In this document: positions 1-10,706 of the stretch, in pieces
Numbering within the stretch: position 1 is the first letter of the stretch
How the letters are laid out: each line of letters begins with the position of its first letter
Assembly: GCF_002163715.1 (NCBI RefSeq)
Contig: NZ_CP015698.1
Span: 3,388,201-3,452,200, forward strand
Direction of reading: 5' to 3'
Origin: Curvibacter sp. AEP1-3
GTDB taxonomy: Bacteria; Pseudomonadota; Gammaproteobacteria; Burkholderiales; Burkholderiaceae_C
DNA length: 64,000 nt
Position numbers and translations under genes: made by a program
Notes under the pieces: generated by a model
Told to the model about the DNA's origin: nothing
What the model saw: only the letters and a program-made list of their open reading frames with translations
Databases searched by the model: none

Positions 1-975
1 GTACTGGATGCCATCACTGGCGAAGTGCTGGCGCTTGCCAACTACCCCAGCTACGTGCCGGACAAACGTCACAACCTCACCGGTGAGCAGTTGCGCAACC
101 GTGCATTGACCGACACGTTCGAGCCTGGTTCGGTCATGAAACCGTTCACAGTCGGTCTTGCGCTGGAGTCTGGTCGCGCCAAGCCGACTACCGTGATCGA
201 TACTGCTCCAGGCTCGGTCACCATCACCGGTGCCACCATCCGCGACTCGCATCCGCACGGCGCCTTGACGGTGGAGCAAGTCATCCAGGTCTCCAGCAAC
301 GTGGGCACCACCAAGCTGGCTATGCAGATGCCGGCCAGTGAAATGTGGCAGACCTTCTCGCAAGCGGGTTTCGGTCAGAAGCCGCAGATCGAGTTTCCCG
401 GCGCAGTGTCCGGGCGGCTGCGTCCCTACAAGTCTTGGCGCCCCATTGAACAGGCCACCATTTCTTATGGTTACGGCATGTCTGCTTCGTTGTTTCAGAT
501 GGTGCGTTCGTACACCGTCTTTTCCCATGATGGCCAGATTATTCCTGCCACTTTGCTGAAAACCAGCCAGCCTGCGGTAGGCGTTCCCGTGTTCTCCGAG
601 CAGACCGCGGCCAAAGTCCGCCATATGCTGAAAATGGCTGCTGGACCGGGCGGCACGGCACCCAAGGCTCAGACCATCGGTTACTCGGTGGGTGGAAAGT
701 CGGGAACCGCCTACAAGCAAATCGGCAAGGGCTACGGGAGCGACGGAAACCGCAAGTACCGCAGCTGGTTTGTGGGCATGGCGCCCATCGAGCAACCGCG
801 CATCATCGTGGGCGTCATGCTCGATGAGCCCAGTGCCGGCAAATACTACGGCGGTGAAGTGGCCGCGCCTGTATTCAGTGAGACCGTGCAGCAAACCTTG
901 CGCATGTTGGGGGTTCAGCCTGACATGGCTGTGCAGCCGCATATCGTCGCGGATGCGGTGGAGGAGAGCTTCTGA
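1..975 (+). CDS. ftsI: Peptidoglycan D,D-transpeptidase FtsI (PBP3), 3' part
   Basis: This is the C-terminal part of the division-specific class B penicillin-binding protein that cross-links septal peptidoglycan in the periplasm. The frame is open from base 1, so the gene starts upstream of the window. The three penicillin-binding motifs are visible: SxxK as SVMK (Ser codon near base 130), SxN as SSN (near base 292) and KSGT (near base 697). The stop codon overlaps the murE start (ATGA at 975), as expected inside a dcw operon. The N-terminal membrane anchor and dimerisation domain lie outside the window. Identity is secure from the motifs and from murE following directly. Confidence 0.95.
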   Translation, partial: VLDAITGEVLALANYPSYVPDKRHNLTGEQLRNRALTDTFEPGSVMKPFTVGLALESGRAKPTTVIDTAPGSVTITGATIRDSHPHGALTVEQVIQVSSNVGTTKLAMQMPASEMWQTFSQAGFGQKPQIEFPGAVSGRLRPYKSWRPIEQATISYGYGMSASLFQMVRSYTVFSHDGQIIPATLLKTSQPAVGVPVFSEQTAAKVRHMLKMAAGPGGTAPKAQTIGYSVGGKSGTAYKQIGKGYGSDGNRKYRSWFVGMAPIEQPRIIVGVMLDEPSAGKYYGGEVAAPVFSETVQQTLRMLGVQPDMAVQPHIVADAVEESF

Positions 976-2474
976 TGGCCACCTTCACTACCCCCGCGCA
1001 GGCCGTGGAATGGCTGCGTTCCCGCGGCGTTCAGGGCCTCACGACAGACAGTCGCGAAGTGACCGGCGTGGATGCATTCATTGCATGGCCGGGTGCCGCG
1101 ACCGATCCACGGCGCTTTGTTGCGCCCGCACTGGCGAAAGGCGCTCTCGCCTGCCTCGCGGAGCAGTCGGGTGCAGAGGCCTTCGAATTGGATCCCGATC
1201 GCACGGGCTTTTACTCCGGACTCAAGGCCGGTTCTGGGCCGATAGCAGCAGCGTTTTACGGCATGCCTTCCCGCGAGTTGGCCGTGATGGCGGTGACCGG
1301 CACCAACGGAAAAACCAGCACTGCCTGGTGGTTGGCACAGGCACTGGGCCAAGTGGGGGGCAAAGAGGCTATGCCGTGTGGCGTCATCGGCACGCTGGGC
1401 GTTGGTCGCCCGCCTGCATTGAAGGCCACAGGCTTCACGACGCCTGATCCGGTTCTCTTGCAGAAGACCCTGCGTTCTTTCACGGAGCAAGGGCTCAAGG
1501 CATGCGCGATGGAGGCTTCGTCCATCGGCATCGAAGAACTGCGCATGGCCGGCACGGTAATCCATACCGCCATCTTTACCAATTTCACCCAGGACCATCT
1601 GGATTACCACGGCAGTATGGCGGCTTACTGGGCCTCCAAGCGCGCGCTGTTTTCCTGGGACGGGTTGAAGGCCGCGGTGGTGAATGTGGATGACGACAAG
1701 GGCGCCGAACTGGCCGCTGAGCTTGCGTCCACCTCCTTGGATGTGTGGACTGTTGGCGTTCAGCGTGACGCACGTCTGGTGGCCCGCAGCGTGACCCATT
1801 CGGCACACGGGCTGGCGTTCGATGTGGTGGAAGGCGGAAATTCCGTGCGTCTGCAGTCGCACGTTATCGGTAGCTACAACGTGTCCAACTTGTTGGGGGT
1901 GATTGCAGCCATGCGCACTGTGGGTATCCCTCTGCAGTCCGCGGTGCAATCCTGCGCAACGCTGTTGCCGGTACCCGGTCGTATGGAATGTGTAGGTGGA
2001 GATTCTGCTCCCCTGGTGGCGGTGGACTATGCCCATACGCCGGATGCTTTGGCGCAGGCTTTGCGCGCATTGCAGCCGGTTGCCCAAGCCCGTGGCGGAA
2101 AGCTCTGGTGCGTGTTCGGTTGCGGTGGTGACCGCGATGCGTCCAAGCGTCCCCTGATGGGGGCGGTGGCCGCTGCCCAGTCGGAGCATGCAGTAGTGAC
2201 CAGCGACAACCCCCGCAGCGAAAAGCCTGAAGCCATCGTGGCGCAAATTCTTTTGGGCATGGTGGAGTGCCCCCATGTGGATGTGCAGGTCGATCGCGCC
2301 GTGGCGATTGCCGACGCCATCCGCAGCGCCGATGCCCGCGACGTCATTTTGCTGGCCGGCAAAGGTCATGAAGAAACCCAGGAAATTGCCGGTGTGAAGA
2401 ACCCGTTCTCCGATATGACGCACGCCCGGGCTGCCTTGGCTTTGCGCAGTCCCAATGAGGAGGCCATGCGATGA
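975..2474 (+). CDS. murE: UDP-MurNAc-L-Ala-D-Glu:meso-DAP ligase MurE
   Basis: A cytoplasmic ATP-dependent ligase that adds the third stem-peptide residue to UDP-MurNAc-dipeptide. The 499-residue protein has the family's usual length. The Mur-ligase P-loop TGTNGKTS is at residues 108-115. The DNPRSE motif near residue 411 is the signature of meso-diaminopimelate selection (Lys-type enzymes differ here), so the cell wall is inferred to be DAP-type. The start codon overlaps the ftsI stop by one base and the stop overlaps the murF start by four bases, so translation is probably coupled. Nothing unusual was seen in the sequence. Confidence 0.97.
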   Translation: MATFTTPAQAVEWLRSRGVQGLTTDSREVTGVDAFIAWPGAATDPRRFVAPALAKGALACLAEQSGAEAFELDPDRTGFYSGLKAGSGPIAAAFYGMPSRELAVMAVTGTNGKTSTAWWLAQALGQVGGKEAMPCGVIGTLGVGRPPALKATGFTTPDPVLLQKTLRSFTEQGLKACAMEASSIGIEELRMAGTVIHTAIFTNFTQDHLDYHGSMAAYWASKRALFSWDGLKAAVVNVDDDKGAELAAELASTSLDVWTVGVQRDARLVARSVTHSAHGLAFDVVEGGNSVRLQSHVIGSYNVSNLLGVIAAMRTVGIPLQSAVQSCATLLPVPGRMECVGGDSAPLVAVDYAHTPDALAQALRALQPVAQARGGKLWCVFGCGGDRDASKRPLMGAVAAAQSEHAVVTSDNPRSEKPEAIVAQILLGMVECPHVDVQVDRAVAIADAIRSADARDVILLAGKGHEETQEIAGVKNPFSDMTHARAALALRSPNEEAMR

Positions 2475-3883
2475 GCGCCATGATGACACTGTCTCACGCG
2501 CTCAAGTTGATACCGGGCGCTACGTTGGTAGGCGATGGATCTACGTCTATTCACCGCGTACACACCGACACCCGGACGATTGAACCTGGCGACCTGTTTG
2601 TGGCACTGCAGGGCGAGCGTTTCGATGCCAACGACATGCTGCATGAAGCCTTCGCCAAAGGCGCCGCCGCCGTGCTGTGCCATGCAGGTCTGACGGCCAG
2701 CGCTTATCCCGCCGGCTTGTCGCGTATCGAAGTGTCCAACAGCAAGCTGGCCTTGGCTACATTGGCCACTGGTTGGCGCGCCCAATTCGATCTGCCGGTG
2801 ATTGCCGTGACGGGCAGCAATGGCAAAACCACCGTCACGCAAATGATTGCCAGCATCTTGCATGCGCACGCTCCGGATGGTGCGGCGCTTGCAACAGTGG
2901 GTAACTTCAATAACGACATCGGCGTGCCATTGACGCTTTTGCGCATGCGTGCATCGCATCGCATCGCTGTGGTGGAGCTGGGTATGAACCATCCCGGCGA
3001 AATCGCGGTGCTGGCTGCCATGGCCCAACCCACCGTCGCGTTGGTGAATAACGCGCAGCGTGAGCACCTGGAGTTCATGCACACCATCGAAGCGGTGGCG
3101 CGTGAAAACGGCAGCGTGCTGTCTTCATTGCCTGAAACAGGCACCGCGGTGTTTCCTGCGGATGATGATTTCGCCCCTCTATGGCGCGAGCTGTCTGCCG
3201 GCCGTGTTGTAGCGACCTTTGCCCGCGGTGACGCTGGCGCAGATTTCGTGGTGCGCAGCGCAAGCTGGCAGGATGGTGCCTGGCAGGTCGTGGCCGGCAC
3301 GCCCCAAGGGGAGCTGCGCTACCGCTTGGCCATTGCAGGTCGCCACAACGTGAAGAATTCCTTGGCCGCAGCGGCTTGCGCTCTGGCCGCTGGCGTGCCT
3401 GCTATCACGGTGGCACGCGGGCTGGAGGCCTTTGTGCCCGTCAAGGGCCGCTGCCGCGCCATGCAGGTGCGCCAAGGCGCGCTGGACTTCACCTTGGTGG
3501 ATGACACCTACAACGCCAATCCGGATTCCATGCGCGCCGCCATTGATGTGCTGGCAGATTTGCCCGGCCCGCGCTTGTTGGTGATGGGTGACATGGGTGA
3601 AGTAGGCGAGCAGGGTCCCGCCTTCCACGCGGAAGCGGGTCGCTATGCGCGCGATGCAGGCATTGAGCATGTGTTGGCTCTGGGGGATTCCAGTGCCCAT
3701 GCGGTGCAAGAGATGCCGGGTGCCCGGCATTTCAAGGATGTGGCCGACCTGAATGCTGCTGCCTTGGCTTTGGCGCCTGCGGTGGCCAGTGTGCTCGTCA
3801 AAGGCTCGCGCTTCATGCGCATGGAACGTGTGGTGGAGGCCCTGTCGGCCCGCCTCGCGCAGGAGGTGGCGGGTCATGCCTAA
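2471..3883 (+). CDS. murF: UDP-MurNAc-tripeptide:D-Ala-D-Ala ligase MurF
   Basis: Adds the D-Ala-D-Ala dipeptide to UDP-MurNAc-tripeptide, completing the cytoplasmic pentapeptide precursor. The 470 residues show the Mur-ligase layout: an N-terminal substrate domain, the P-loop TGSNGKTT near residue 114, the central ATPase domain with the NNAQREHLEFM segment, and a C-terminal domain beginning around DDTYNANPDSM. The ATG overlaps the end of murE by four bases. It is followed by an 18-base gap to mraY, one of the few non-overlapping junctions in this cluster. DdlB, encoded further along the operon, makes its dipeptide substrate. Confidence 0.97.
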   Translation: MSAMMTLSHALKLIPGATLVGDGSTSIHRVHTDTRTIEPGDLFVALQGERFDANDMLHEAFAKGAAAVLCHAGLTASAYPAGLSRIEVSNSKLALATLATGWRAQFDLPVIAVTGSNGKTTVTQMIASILHAHAPDGAALATVGNFNNDIGVPLTLLRMRASHRIAVVELGMNHPGEIAVLAAMAQPTVALVNNAQREHLEFMHTIEAVARENGSVLSSLPETGTAVFPADDDFAPLWRELSAGRVVATFARGDAGADFVVRSASWQDGAWQVVAGTPQGELRYRLAIAGRHNVKNSLAAAACALAAGVPAITVARGLEAFVPVKGRCRAMQVRQGALDFTLVDDTYNANPDSMRAAIDVLADLPGPRLLVMGDMGEVGEQGPAFHAEAGRYARDAGIEHVLALGDSSAHAVQEMPGARHFKDVADLNAAALALAPAVASVLVKGSRFMRMERVVEALSARLAQEVAGHA

Positions 3884-3901
3884 ATTGTTTGGAGAAGTTT
3901 C

Positions 3902-5080
3902 ATGCTGCTGAGCCTGGCCCAATGGCTGCAAAGTTTGTCGCCCGAGTTCGGTGTGTTCCGGGTATTTCAGTACCTCACTTTCCGTGCCGTGATGGCTGCG
4001 CTGACCGCGCTCTTGATCGGTCTGGCTGCTGGCCCGGCCGTAATTCGTCGTCTGCGCGCACTGAAGATCGGCCAGCCCATCCGTGGTTACGGCATGGAAA
4101 CCCACTTGGCCAAAAGTGGTACGCCCACCATGGGTGGCGTACTCATCCTCTTGTGCATTGCCACCTCCACGCTGCTGTGGGCAGATCTTTCCAACCGTTT
4201 TGTCTGGATCGTGCTCATCGTGACCCTGGGCTTCGGCGCCATCGGTTGGGCCGACGACTGGCGCAAGGTGGTGCACAAAGACCCTGAGGGCATGCGCTCC
4301 CGCGAAAAGTATTTCTGGCAAAGCCTGATCGGCCTGCTGGCCGCGCTGTACCTGGTGTTCAGCATCTCCGAGAGCTCCAACCTGCGGGTGCTGGAGCTGT
4401 TTTTCAATTGGGTTCGCTCGGGCTTTGATGTGAATCTGCCCCCCAAAGCCGGCCTGTTGCTGCCTTTCATCAAAGAGGTGAGCTATCCCCTGGGCGTGTT
4501 GGGCTTTGTGGTCATGACCTATCTGGTCATTGTGGGCTCCAGCAATGCGGTAAACCTGACTGACGGCCTGGACGGCCTGGCCATCATGCCGGTGGTAATG
4601 GTGGGTTCTGCGCTGGGTGTGTTTGCTTACGTAACAGGCAGCTCGGTGTTCTCCAAGTACCTGTTCTTCCCTTATATCCCCGGTTCCGGCGAGTTGTTGA
4701 TTTTCTGCTCCGCCATGGCCGGTGCAGGCCTGGCTTTCTTGTGGTTCAACACCCATCCCGCGCAGGTTTTCATGGGCGACGTCGGCGCCTTGGCACTGGG
4801 GGGCGCTTTGGGCACTATCGCCGTCATCGTTCGCCAGGAAATCGTGTTGGCCATCATGGGGGGCATCTTTGTGGCTGAGGCCCTGTCGGTCATGCTGCAG
4901 GTCACCTGGTTCAAGTACACCAAAAAGAAATTCGGTGAAGGCCGCCGCTTGCTCAAGATGGCGCCGCTGCACCACCACTTCGAGAAGTCCGGCTGGAAAG
5001 AGACCCAGGTCGTGGTCCGCTTCTGGATCATCACCATGCTGCTCTGTCTGGTCGGCCTGTCCACCCTGAAATTGCGATGA
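3902..5080 (+). CDS. mraY: Phospho-MurNAc-pentapeptide transferase MraY
   Basis: Integral membrane enzyme that transfers phospho-MurNAc-pentapeptide to undecaprenyl phosphate, giving lipid I. At 392 residues it is close to the usual MraY length and is strongly hydrophobic, with about ten membrane segments. Family motifs include the Asp pair in [16 protein letters not shown] (Mg2+/substrate region) and the His-rich loop [13 protein letters not shown] possible ribosome site (GGAG at about 3890-3893) lies before the ATG. The stop overlaps the murD start (ATGA at 5077). It is followed by murD and murG, the usual dcw order. Confidence 0.97.
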   Translation: MLLSLAQWLQSLSPEFGVFRVFQYLTFRAVMAALTALLIGLAAGPAVIRRLRALKIGQPIRGYGMETHLAKSGTPTMGGVLILLCIATSTLLWADLSNRFVWIVLIVTLGFGAIGWADDWRKVVHKDPEGMRSREKYFWQSLIGLLAALYLVFSISESSNLRVLELFFNWVRSGFDVNLPPKAGLLLPFIKEVSYPLGVLGFVVMTYLVIVGSSNAVNLTDGLDGLAIMPVVMVGSALGVFAYVTGSSVFSKYLFFPYIPGSGELLIFCSAMAGAGLAFLWFNTHPAQVFMGDVGALALGGALGTIAVIVRQEIVLAIMGGIFVAEALSVMLQVTWFKYTKKKFGEGRRLLKMAPLHHHFEKSGWKETQVVVRFWIITMLLCLVGLSTLKLR

Positions 5081-6957
5081 ACACGCCCGAGCAGCACCTC
5101 CCGCTTGAACCCCAGCAGACACCGGCAGTTGACGCCGGTGTGCTGCAACACGCCTCTATGGCGCAAGAGGTTCAGCCTGTGGTGTCTGCAGTGGATGTGG
5201 AAAGCCAGCCTGCTGAAGAGGTCGCTCAGGTGTCCTTGCCTCCAGTTCCAGCTTCCGCCGGTCCCAAGGCATTGCCAACTACCTTGACCGCTGCCAAAGA
5301 GGCTGCCGAGTTTGTGGCCCGCATCTTCGCGGAAACCGAGGCGGAAAAAACAGAAGCTGCAGAGGCGGAATCGACGGTGACGGAGGTCAGCGTTGACGAA
5401 GCGGTGGCAGAAGAAGTACCCGCAGCCGAGCAGGTCTTTGCGCTGCTGGCCGGTCAAAAGGTGTTGATTCTGGGACTGGGTGCCTCGGGTCTGGCCATGG
5501 CCCGTTGGTGCGTGTTAACGGATGCGGCGCAAGTGACGGTGGCCGATACCCGCGAAACCCCGCCTCAGTTGGCCGTGTTGCAGCAGGAGCTGCCCCAAGT
5601 GCAATTTGTAGCCGGTCCGTTTGTTGCGTCCTTGGTGGAAGGGCGCGACCTGAACGCCGTGTACCGGTCGCCAGGTTTGAGTCCCGAAGAAATTGCTCCT
5701 GTTTTAGGAGCTGCTGGTGCACATTCCATCAGCGTTGGCGGCGAGTTGAGCTTGTATTCCATGGCCTTGGAAGCGCTGCGTACTGAGCGTGCTTACCAGC
5801 CCGCGGTGTTGGCAATTACCGGCACCAACGGAAAGACGACTGTCACCTCGCTGACCGGGCAACTGATCGCCCATGCAGGCAAAACCGTTGCGGTGGCCGG
5901 CAACATCGGCCCCACGCTGTTGGACACGCTGACGCAGCATTTGCAAGCTGAGACCCTACCAGACGTTTGGGTGCTGGAACTTTCCAGCTTCCAGCTGGAT
6001 GCCGCAGGAAGTTTCGAGCCTACGGCTGCCGTGGTGCTCAATGTGACGCAAGACCACCTCGATTGGCACGGCAGCATGCAAGCCTACGCGGGGGCCAAGG
6101 CCCGCATCTTCGGCCAGCGCGGCATGATGGTGTTGAACCGCGAAGACGCCACCGTCATGGCCATGCGTCCGGAACCTGTGCGTGTGCGCCTGCAGAAGCC
6201 GCAAGAGCGCGCATACATTTCCTTTGGCACCGACATGCCCCAACGTCCCGGCGATTTTGGCATCGAAGACGTCAACGGCATGGTCTGGCTGGTGCGTGCA
6301 CTGGAAGCAGACGAAACGCGCAAGCGCCGCAAGGATGAAGAGGAAGAGATCCACATCCAGCGCCTGATGCCTGCGGACGCCTTGCGCATCCGTGGGCGCC
6401 ACAACGCCAGCAATGCCTTGGCAGCTTTGGCACTGTGCGCCTCCGCCGGTTGTGCGCTGGCCCCCATTTTGTACGGTCTGCGCGAGTACCGTGGTGAGCC
6501 GCATCGCGTGGAGCCTGTCGGCATCATCAATGACGTAGAGTTTTTTGACGATAGCAAGGGCACCAACGTGGGCGCCACGGTGGCAGCATTGCAGGGCCTG
6601 GGCGCTGACCGTCGCATCGTCGTCATTCTGGGCGGTGAGGGTAAAGGTCAGGATTTCGCGCCTTTGGCTGCCCCGGTGGAGCGCTATGTGCGCGCCGTGG
6701 TGCTGATCGGCCGGGATGCTCCCCTGATCCGCGCAGCCCTGGAACTGACCGGCATTCCTTTGGTGGATGCTGACAGCATGGCTTCCGCCGTCACGCTGGC
6801 CAATGCCAAAGCCCACGCAGGCGACGCGGTGCTCATGTCCCCCGCCTGTGCCAGCTTTGACATGTTCAAGAACTACGAGCACCGCGCGCAAGTGTTCTGC
6901 GACGCAGTGAAAGAACTGGCCCTGTCCAACGGCACTGAGTTGGAGCAGCTTCCATGA
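5077..6957 (+). CDS. murD: UDP-MurNAc-L-alanine:D-glutamate ligase MurD with N-terminal extension
   Basis: Adds D-Glu to UDP-MurNAc-L-Ala in the cytoplasm. The enzyme core begins near residue 125 with the Rossmann-like stretch [17 protein letters not shown]. The P-loop GTNGKTT follows near residue 249, then FFDDSKGTN. At 626 residues it is far longer than the usual 440-500. The first ~125 residues are low-complexity and rich in Ala, Glu, Val and Pro with no recognised domain. A second insert near residues 415-430 is highly charged ([10 protein letters not shown]). The start at 5077 is supported by the ATGA overlap with mraY, although an internal start cannot be excluded. The role of the extension is unknown. 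Confidence 0.95.
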   Translation: MNTPEQHLPLEPQQTPAVDAGVLQHASMAQEVQPVVSAVDVESQPAEEVAQVSLPPVPASAGPKALPTTLTAAKEAAEFVARIFAETEAEKTEAAEAESTVTEVSVDEAVAEEVPAAEQVFALLAGQKVLILGLGASGLAMARWCVLTDAAQVTVADTRETPPQLAVLQQELPQVQFVAGPFVASLVEGRDLNAVYRSPGLSPEEIAPVLGAAGAHSISVGGELSLYSMALEALRTERAYQPAVLAITGTNGKTTVTSLTGQLIAHAGKTVAVAGNIGPTLLDTLTQHLQAETLPDVWVLELSSFQLDAAGSFEPTAAVVLNVTQDHLDWHGSMQAYAGAKARIFGQRGMMVLNREDATVMAMRPEPVRVRLQKPQERAYISFGTDMPQRPGDFGIEDVNGMVWLVRALEADETRKRRKDEEEEIHIQRLMPADALRIRGRHNASNALAALALCASAGCALAPILYGLREYRGEPHRVEPVGIINDVEFFDDSKGTNVGATVAALQGLGADRRIVVILGGEGKGQDFAPLAAPVERYVRAVVLIGRDAPLIRAALELTGIPLVDADSMASAVTLANAKAHAGDAVLMSPACASFDMFKNYEHRAQVFCDAVKELALSNGTELEQLP

Positions 6958-8204
6958 AGTTCATGCCCAACATCGTCGCGGGTTGGTTTGCGCCCAAAGA
7001 AGCTGAGGCTGCCGGTGCCCTGCCTGTGCGTCTGGGCGGACGTGGCTCGTTCTCTGCCAGTACCACTCCCGCGCAGGTCAAGGGTTTCGACCAGCCACTG
7101 GTCTGGGTCACGGTGGCTTTGCTGCTCTGGGGGCTGGTGATGGTGTATTCCGCATCCATCGCGATGCCGGACAACCCCAAGTTCACCTTCTATTCCCACA
7201 CACATTTCGTGACCCGTCACGCCATGTCCATGATGGTGGCCTTTGTGGCGGCACTGATTGCCTTCCAGGTGCCAGTCCAGACCTGGGAGCGCCTTGCACC
7301 CTGGTTGTTTGTGGTCTCCCTGGTGCTGCTGATTCTGGTGCTGGGCGTGGGCCGCGGTGTGAACGGCGCCAAGCGCTGGATCTCTCTGGGGGTCATGAAC
7401 TTCCAGCCTTCCGAGCTCGCCAAGTTCGCGGTGCTGCTCTATGCGTCTGACTACATGGTCCGCAAGATGGAAGTGAAAGAGCACTTCTTCCGCGCCGTGG
7501 CTCCCATGGCGGTGGCAGTCGCGGTCATCGGTTTGCTGCTGTTGGCAGAGCCTGACATGGGCGCCTTCATGGTGATTGCCGTGATCGCCATGGGTATCCT
7601 CTTTTTGGGCGGCGTGAACGCCCGCATGTTCTTCCTGATTGCGGCGGTGATCGTGGTGGCTTTCGGGCTGATGATCGCCTTCTCGGAATGGCGCCGTGAG
7701 CGCATTTTTGCGTATCTGGACCCATGGAACGAAAAGTACTCCATGGGCAAGGGCTACCAGCTCTCTCACTCCCTGATTGCTATCGGTCGCGGCGAGATCT
7801 TCGGTGTCGGTCTGGGCGGGAGTGTGGAAAAACTGCACTGGCTGCCCGAAGCGCATACCGACTTTTTGCTGGCCGTGATCGGCGAAGAGTTCGGCTTGGT
7901 CGGGGTGGTCGCCGTGATCGGGATGTTCTTGTGGATGACCCGTCGCATCATGCACATCGGCCGCCAGGCCATTGCGCTGGACCGCGTCTTTGCCGGTCTG
8001 GTGGCCCAAGGTGTGGGCGTGTGGATGGGCTTTCAGGCCTTCATCAATATGGGCGTGAATTTGGGTGCCTTGCCCACCAAAGGCCTGACCCTGCCACTCA
8101 TGAGCTATGGCGGCTCCGCCATCCTGATCAATCTCGTCGCCATCGCCGTGGTGCTGCGCGTGGACTATGAAAACAGACAACTCATGCACGGAGGCCGTGT
8201 ATGA
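6954..8204 (+). CDS. ftsW: Septal peptidoglycan glycosyltransferase FtsW
   Basis: SEDS-family membrane protein that polymerises lipid II at the septum together with FtsI. The 416-residue protein has a cytoplasmic N-terminus of about 45 residues and then roughly ten membrane segments. SEDS hallmarks are [18 protein letters not shown], the AEPDMGAF segment with its catalytic-site Asp, and the C-terminal PLMSYGGSA. It lies between murD and murG with four-base overlaps on both sides. A paralogue of the same family, rodA, occurs at 25943-27097 and serves cell elongation; the dcw context assigns this copy to division. Confidence 0.96.
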   Translation: MKFMPNIVAGWFAPKEAEAAGALPVRLGGRGSFSASTTPAQVKGFDQPLVWVTVALLLWGLVMVYSASIAMPDNPKFTFYSHTHFVTRHAMSMMVAFVAALIAFQVPVQTWERLAPWLFVVSLVLLILVLGVGRGVNGAKRWISLGVMNFQPSELAKFAVLLYASDYMVRKMEVKEHFFRAVAPMAVAVAVIGLLLLAEPDMGAFMVIAVIAMGILFLGGVNARMFFLIAAVIVVAFGLMIAFSEWRRERIFAYLDPWNEKYSMGKGYQLSHSLIAIGRGEIFGVGLGGSVEKLHWLPEAHTDFLLAVIGEEFGLVGVVAVIGMFLWMTRRIMHIGRQAIALDRVFAGLVAQGVGVWMGFQAFINMGVNLGALPTKGLTLPLMSYGGSAILINLVAIAVVLRVDYENRQLMHGGRV

Positions 8205-9265
8205 CGCAAAAGACGGCATTGATCATGGCCGGCGGCACGGGCGGGCACATCTTCCCGGGACTGGCTGTGGCCCAAGCCCTGCGGGACAAAGGCTGGCGCG
8301 TGCACTGGCTGGGTGCCCCCGGCAGCATGGAAAGCCGCATCGTGCCGACCCGCGGCATTCCGCTGGAGCTGGTGGAGTTTGGTGGCGTGCGCGGTAAAGG
8401 CATCAAGACATTGGCACTGCTGCCGCTCAAGCTGCTGCGCGCCTTCTGGCAAAGCCTGCAAGTGGTGCGCCGTGTGAAACCTGACGTGCTGGTGGGCCTC
8501 GGTGGCTACATCACTTTCCCCGGCGGCATGATGGGCGTGCTGTGTGGCAAACCTTTGGTCTTGCATGAGCAGAACTCGGTAGCCGGCATGGCCAACAAGG
8601 TGTTGGCCGGTGTAGCCGACCGCGTGTTCGCTGCCTTCCCCCAAGCCATGCCCAAGGCGGAATGGGTGGGCAACCCCTTGCGCGCTGAATTCTTGAACCT
8701 GCCTGCACCGGAAGCGCGTTTTGCTGGCCGCAGCGGCCCGATCAAGGTGCTGGTGGTGGGTGGCAGCTTGGGCGCCCGCGCACTTAACACCGTGGTCCCC
8801 CAAGCCCTCGCGCTGATTCCTGAAGCCCAGCGTCCCGTGGTGACGCACCAGGCCGGCGAAAAACAGATTGACGAGTTGCGGGCCAACTATGCCGCTGCCG
8901 GCGTCCAGGCCACGCTCACCCCATTCATCGACAACACCGCGCAGGCGTTTGCTGATGCCGATCTGGTGATTTGCCGGGCCGGTGCCAGCACGGTGACCGA
9001 GCTGGCCGCCGTGGGCGCTGCGGCGGCGTTTGTGCCGTTTCCTGCTGCGGTGGATGACCACCAGACCTTCAATGCCCGCTTCCTGGTCGATCAGGGCGGT
9101 GGCTGGCTTTTGCCGCAAGCCACCCTGACTCCCGAAGCGCTGGCAGAGATGCTATTGAAAACAGAGCGACCCGCACTGATGCAGCGGGCGCTGGGAGCCA
9201 AAAAGATGCAACAACTACACGCTACCGAAGCCGTGGTGGCCGCCTGCGAGGAGCTTGCGAAATGA
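8201..9265 (+). CDS. murG: UDP-GlcNAc:lipid I GlcNAc transferase MurG
   Basis: Peripheral membrane GT-B glycosyltransferase that converts lipid I to lipid II. The N-terminal glycine-rich loop [17 protein letters not shown] is diagnostic, with the second G-loop [12 protein letters not shown] near residue 105 and [10 protein letters not shown] near residue 188. The C-terminal acceptor and UDP-GlcNAc region carries [13 protein letters not shown] and [12 protein letters not shown]. Length (354 residues) is normal. Four-base overlaps join it to ftsW upstream and murC downstream. Confidence 0.97.
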   Translation: MTQKTALIMAGGTGGHIFPGLAVAQALRDKGWRVHWLGAPGSMESRIVPTRGIPLELVEFGGVRGKGIKTLALLPLKLLRAFWQSLQVVRRVKPDVLVGLGGYITFPGGMMGVLCGKPLVLHEQNSVAGMANKVLAGVADRVFAAFPQAMPKAEWVGNPLRAEFLNLPAPEARFAGRSGPIKVLVVGGSLGARALNTVVPQALALIPEAQRPVVTHQAGEKQIDELRANYAAAGVQATLTPFIDNTAQAFADADLVICRAGASTVTELAAVGAAAAFVPFPAAVDDHQTFNARFLVDQGGGWLLPQATLTPEALAEMLLKTERPALMQRALGAKKMQQLHATEAVVAACEELAK

Positions 9266-10698
9266 AGCACGCAGTCAAACACATTCATTTCGTTGGCGTG
9301 GGCGGATCCGGCATGTCCGGCATTGCCGAAGTGCTGAGCAACCTCGGCTACGAGATCTCGGGCTCCGACTTGGCTGATAACGTCACAACCCGCCGCCTGG
9401 CCGCTTTGGGCATCAAGACCTACGTGGGCCACGCCGCAGAGAACGTGACTGGTGCGGACGCCGTGGTCACCTCCACGGCGGTGCAGTCCGACAATCCCGA
9501 AGTCATCCGCGCCCGCGAGATGAAGATCCCTATCGTGCCCCGTGCGTTGATGCTGGCAGAGCTCATGCGCTTGAAGCAGGGCATTGCGATCGCAGGTACC
9601 CACGGTAAAACCACGACCACCAGCCTGGTGGCGAGCGTGTTGGCGGAGGCCGGTCTGGACCCTACTTTTGTGATCGGTGGCCGCCTCAACAGCGCAGGCG
9701 CGAATGCGCGTCTGGGCAGTGGCGAGCACATCGTGGTCGAGGCAGATGAGTCGGATGCGTCCTTCCTGAACCTCCTTCCCGTGATGGCAGTGGTAACCAA
9801 CATCGACGCCGATCACATGGAAACCTACGGGCACGATTTCGGCAAGCTCAAGAAAGCCTTTGTCGATTTCCTGCACCGCATGCCTTTCTATGGCGCAGCG
9901 ATTCTCTGCACCGATGACCCCGCGGTGCGCGACATCTGCGAGCAGGTCACCTGCCCGATCACCAGCTACGGCTTCAACGAAGACGCTGAAGTGCGCGCTG
10001 TGAATGTGCGTGCGATGGGCGGCCAGATGCACTTCACCGTGCAACGCCGCAACGGTGTAGTTCTGCCCGATATGGAGGTGGTGCTGAATTTGCCCGGCCT
10101 GCACAACGTGCTCAACGCGCTGTCGGCCATTGCAGTAGCCGTGGAGCTGAACATTCCAGACGCGGCCGTCGTCAAGGCGTTGGCCGAGTTCAAGGGCGTG
10201 GGACGCCGCTTCCAGCGCTATGGAGACCTCGCTTTACCCCAGGGTGGCACGGTCACGGTGATTGATGACTACGGTCACCACCCCGTCGAGATGGCCGCCA
10301 CGCTGGCAGCCGCACGCGGTGCCTTCCCCGGGCGGCGTCTGGTCCTGGCTTTCCAGCCGCACCGCTACACCCGCACACGGGATTGCTTTGAAGATTTTGT
10401 GAAAGTCATTGGTGCCGGTGCCGACGCGGTGCTGCTGGCCGAGGTGTATGCCGCCGGTGAAGCGCCCATCGTGGCGGCAGACGGCCGGTCTCTCGCGCGT
10501 GCCCTGCGCATTGGCGGCAAGGTGGAGCCCCTGTTTGTGGACGACATCGCCGCCATGCCTCAAGCCGCCATCGACAACGCGCGCGATGGCGATGTGCTGA
10601 TGTGCATGGGTGCCGGATCGATTGGCGCCGTGCCCGGAAAAATTGTTGAATTGCTACAAAATCAGGAGCTGCTCGCGCAGCAGGGACGGGCGCTATGA
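9262..10698 (+). CDS. murC: UDP-N-acetylmuramate:L-alanine ligase MurC
   Basis: Attaches L-Ala to UDP-MurNAc, the first peptide step of precursor synthesis. It shows the N-terminal glycine-rich loop [14 protein letters not shown], the P-loop GTHGKTTTT near residue 113, and the C-terminal [10 protein letters not shown] and HRYTRTRD motifs. The last ~14 residues (from LQNQELLAQ to the stop) are not typical MurC. They are encoded by a copy of an interspersed repeat that also contains the stop codon and the ddlB start, so the C-terminal tail was probably acquired by repeat insertion. The catalytic core looks intact. Confidence 0.96.
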   Translation: MKHAVKHIHFVGVGGSGMSGIAEVLSNLGYEISGSDLADNVTTRRLAALGIKTYVGHAAENVTGADAVVTSTAVQSDNPEVIRAREMKIPIVPRALMLAELMRLKQGIAIAGTHGKTTTTSLVASVLAEAGLDPTFVIGGRLNSAGANARLGSGEHIVVEADESDASFLNLLPVMAVVTNIDADHMETYGHDFGKLKKAFVDFLHRMPFYGAAILCTDDPAVRDICEQVTCPITSYGFNEDAEVRAVNVRAMGGQMHFTVQRRNGVVLPDMEVVLNLPGLHNVLNALSAIAVAVELNIPDAAVVKALAEFKGVGRRFQRYGDLALPQGGTVTVIDDYGHHPVEMAATLAAARGAFPGRRLVLAFQPHRYTRTRDCFEDFVKVIGAGADAVLLAEVYAAGEAPIVAADGRSLARALRIGGKVEPLFVDDIAAMPQAAIDNARDGDVLMCMGAGSIGAVPGKIVELLQNQELLAQQGRAL

Positions 10699-10706
10699 GT
10701 CAAAAT
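10651..10706 (+). repeat. Family A interspersed repeat spanning the murC/ddlB junction
   Basis: A short element of about 50 bases with the core AGGAGCTGCTCGCGCA and the distal part GGGCGCTATGAGTCAAAAT. It matches the copy at 18314-18367 closely at both ends, while the middle differs. It encodes the C-terminal tail of MurC, the murC TGA and the ATG plus first codons of ddlB. Bounds are approximate. Confidence 0.8.

Noticed and set aside
3179..5122. A 647-residue open frame on the minus strand
   Set aside because: It is antisense to murF and mraY, rich in His and Gln, and has no recognisable domain. High GC makes such shadow frames common here, as with the frames antisense to murE (915-2489), tldD (27579-29489) and nrdA (40117-41754).
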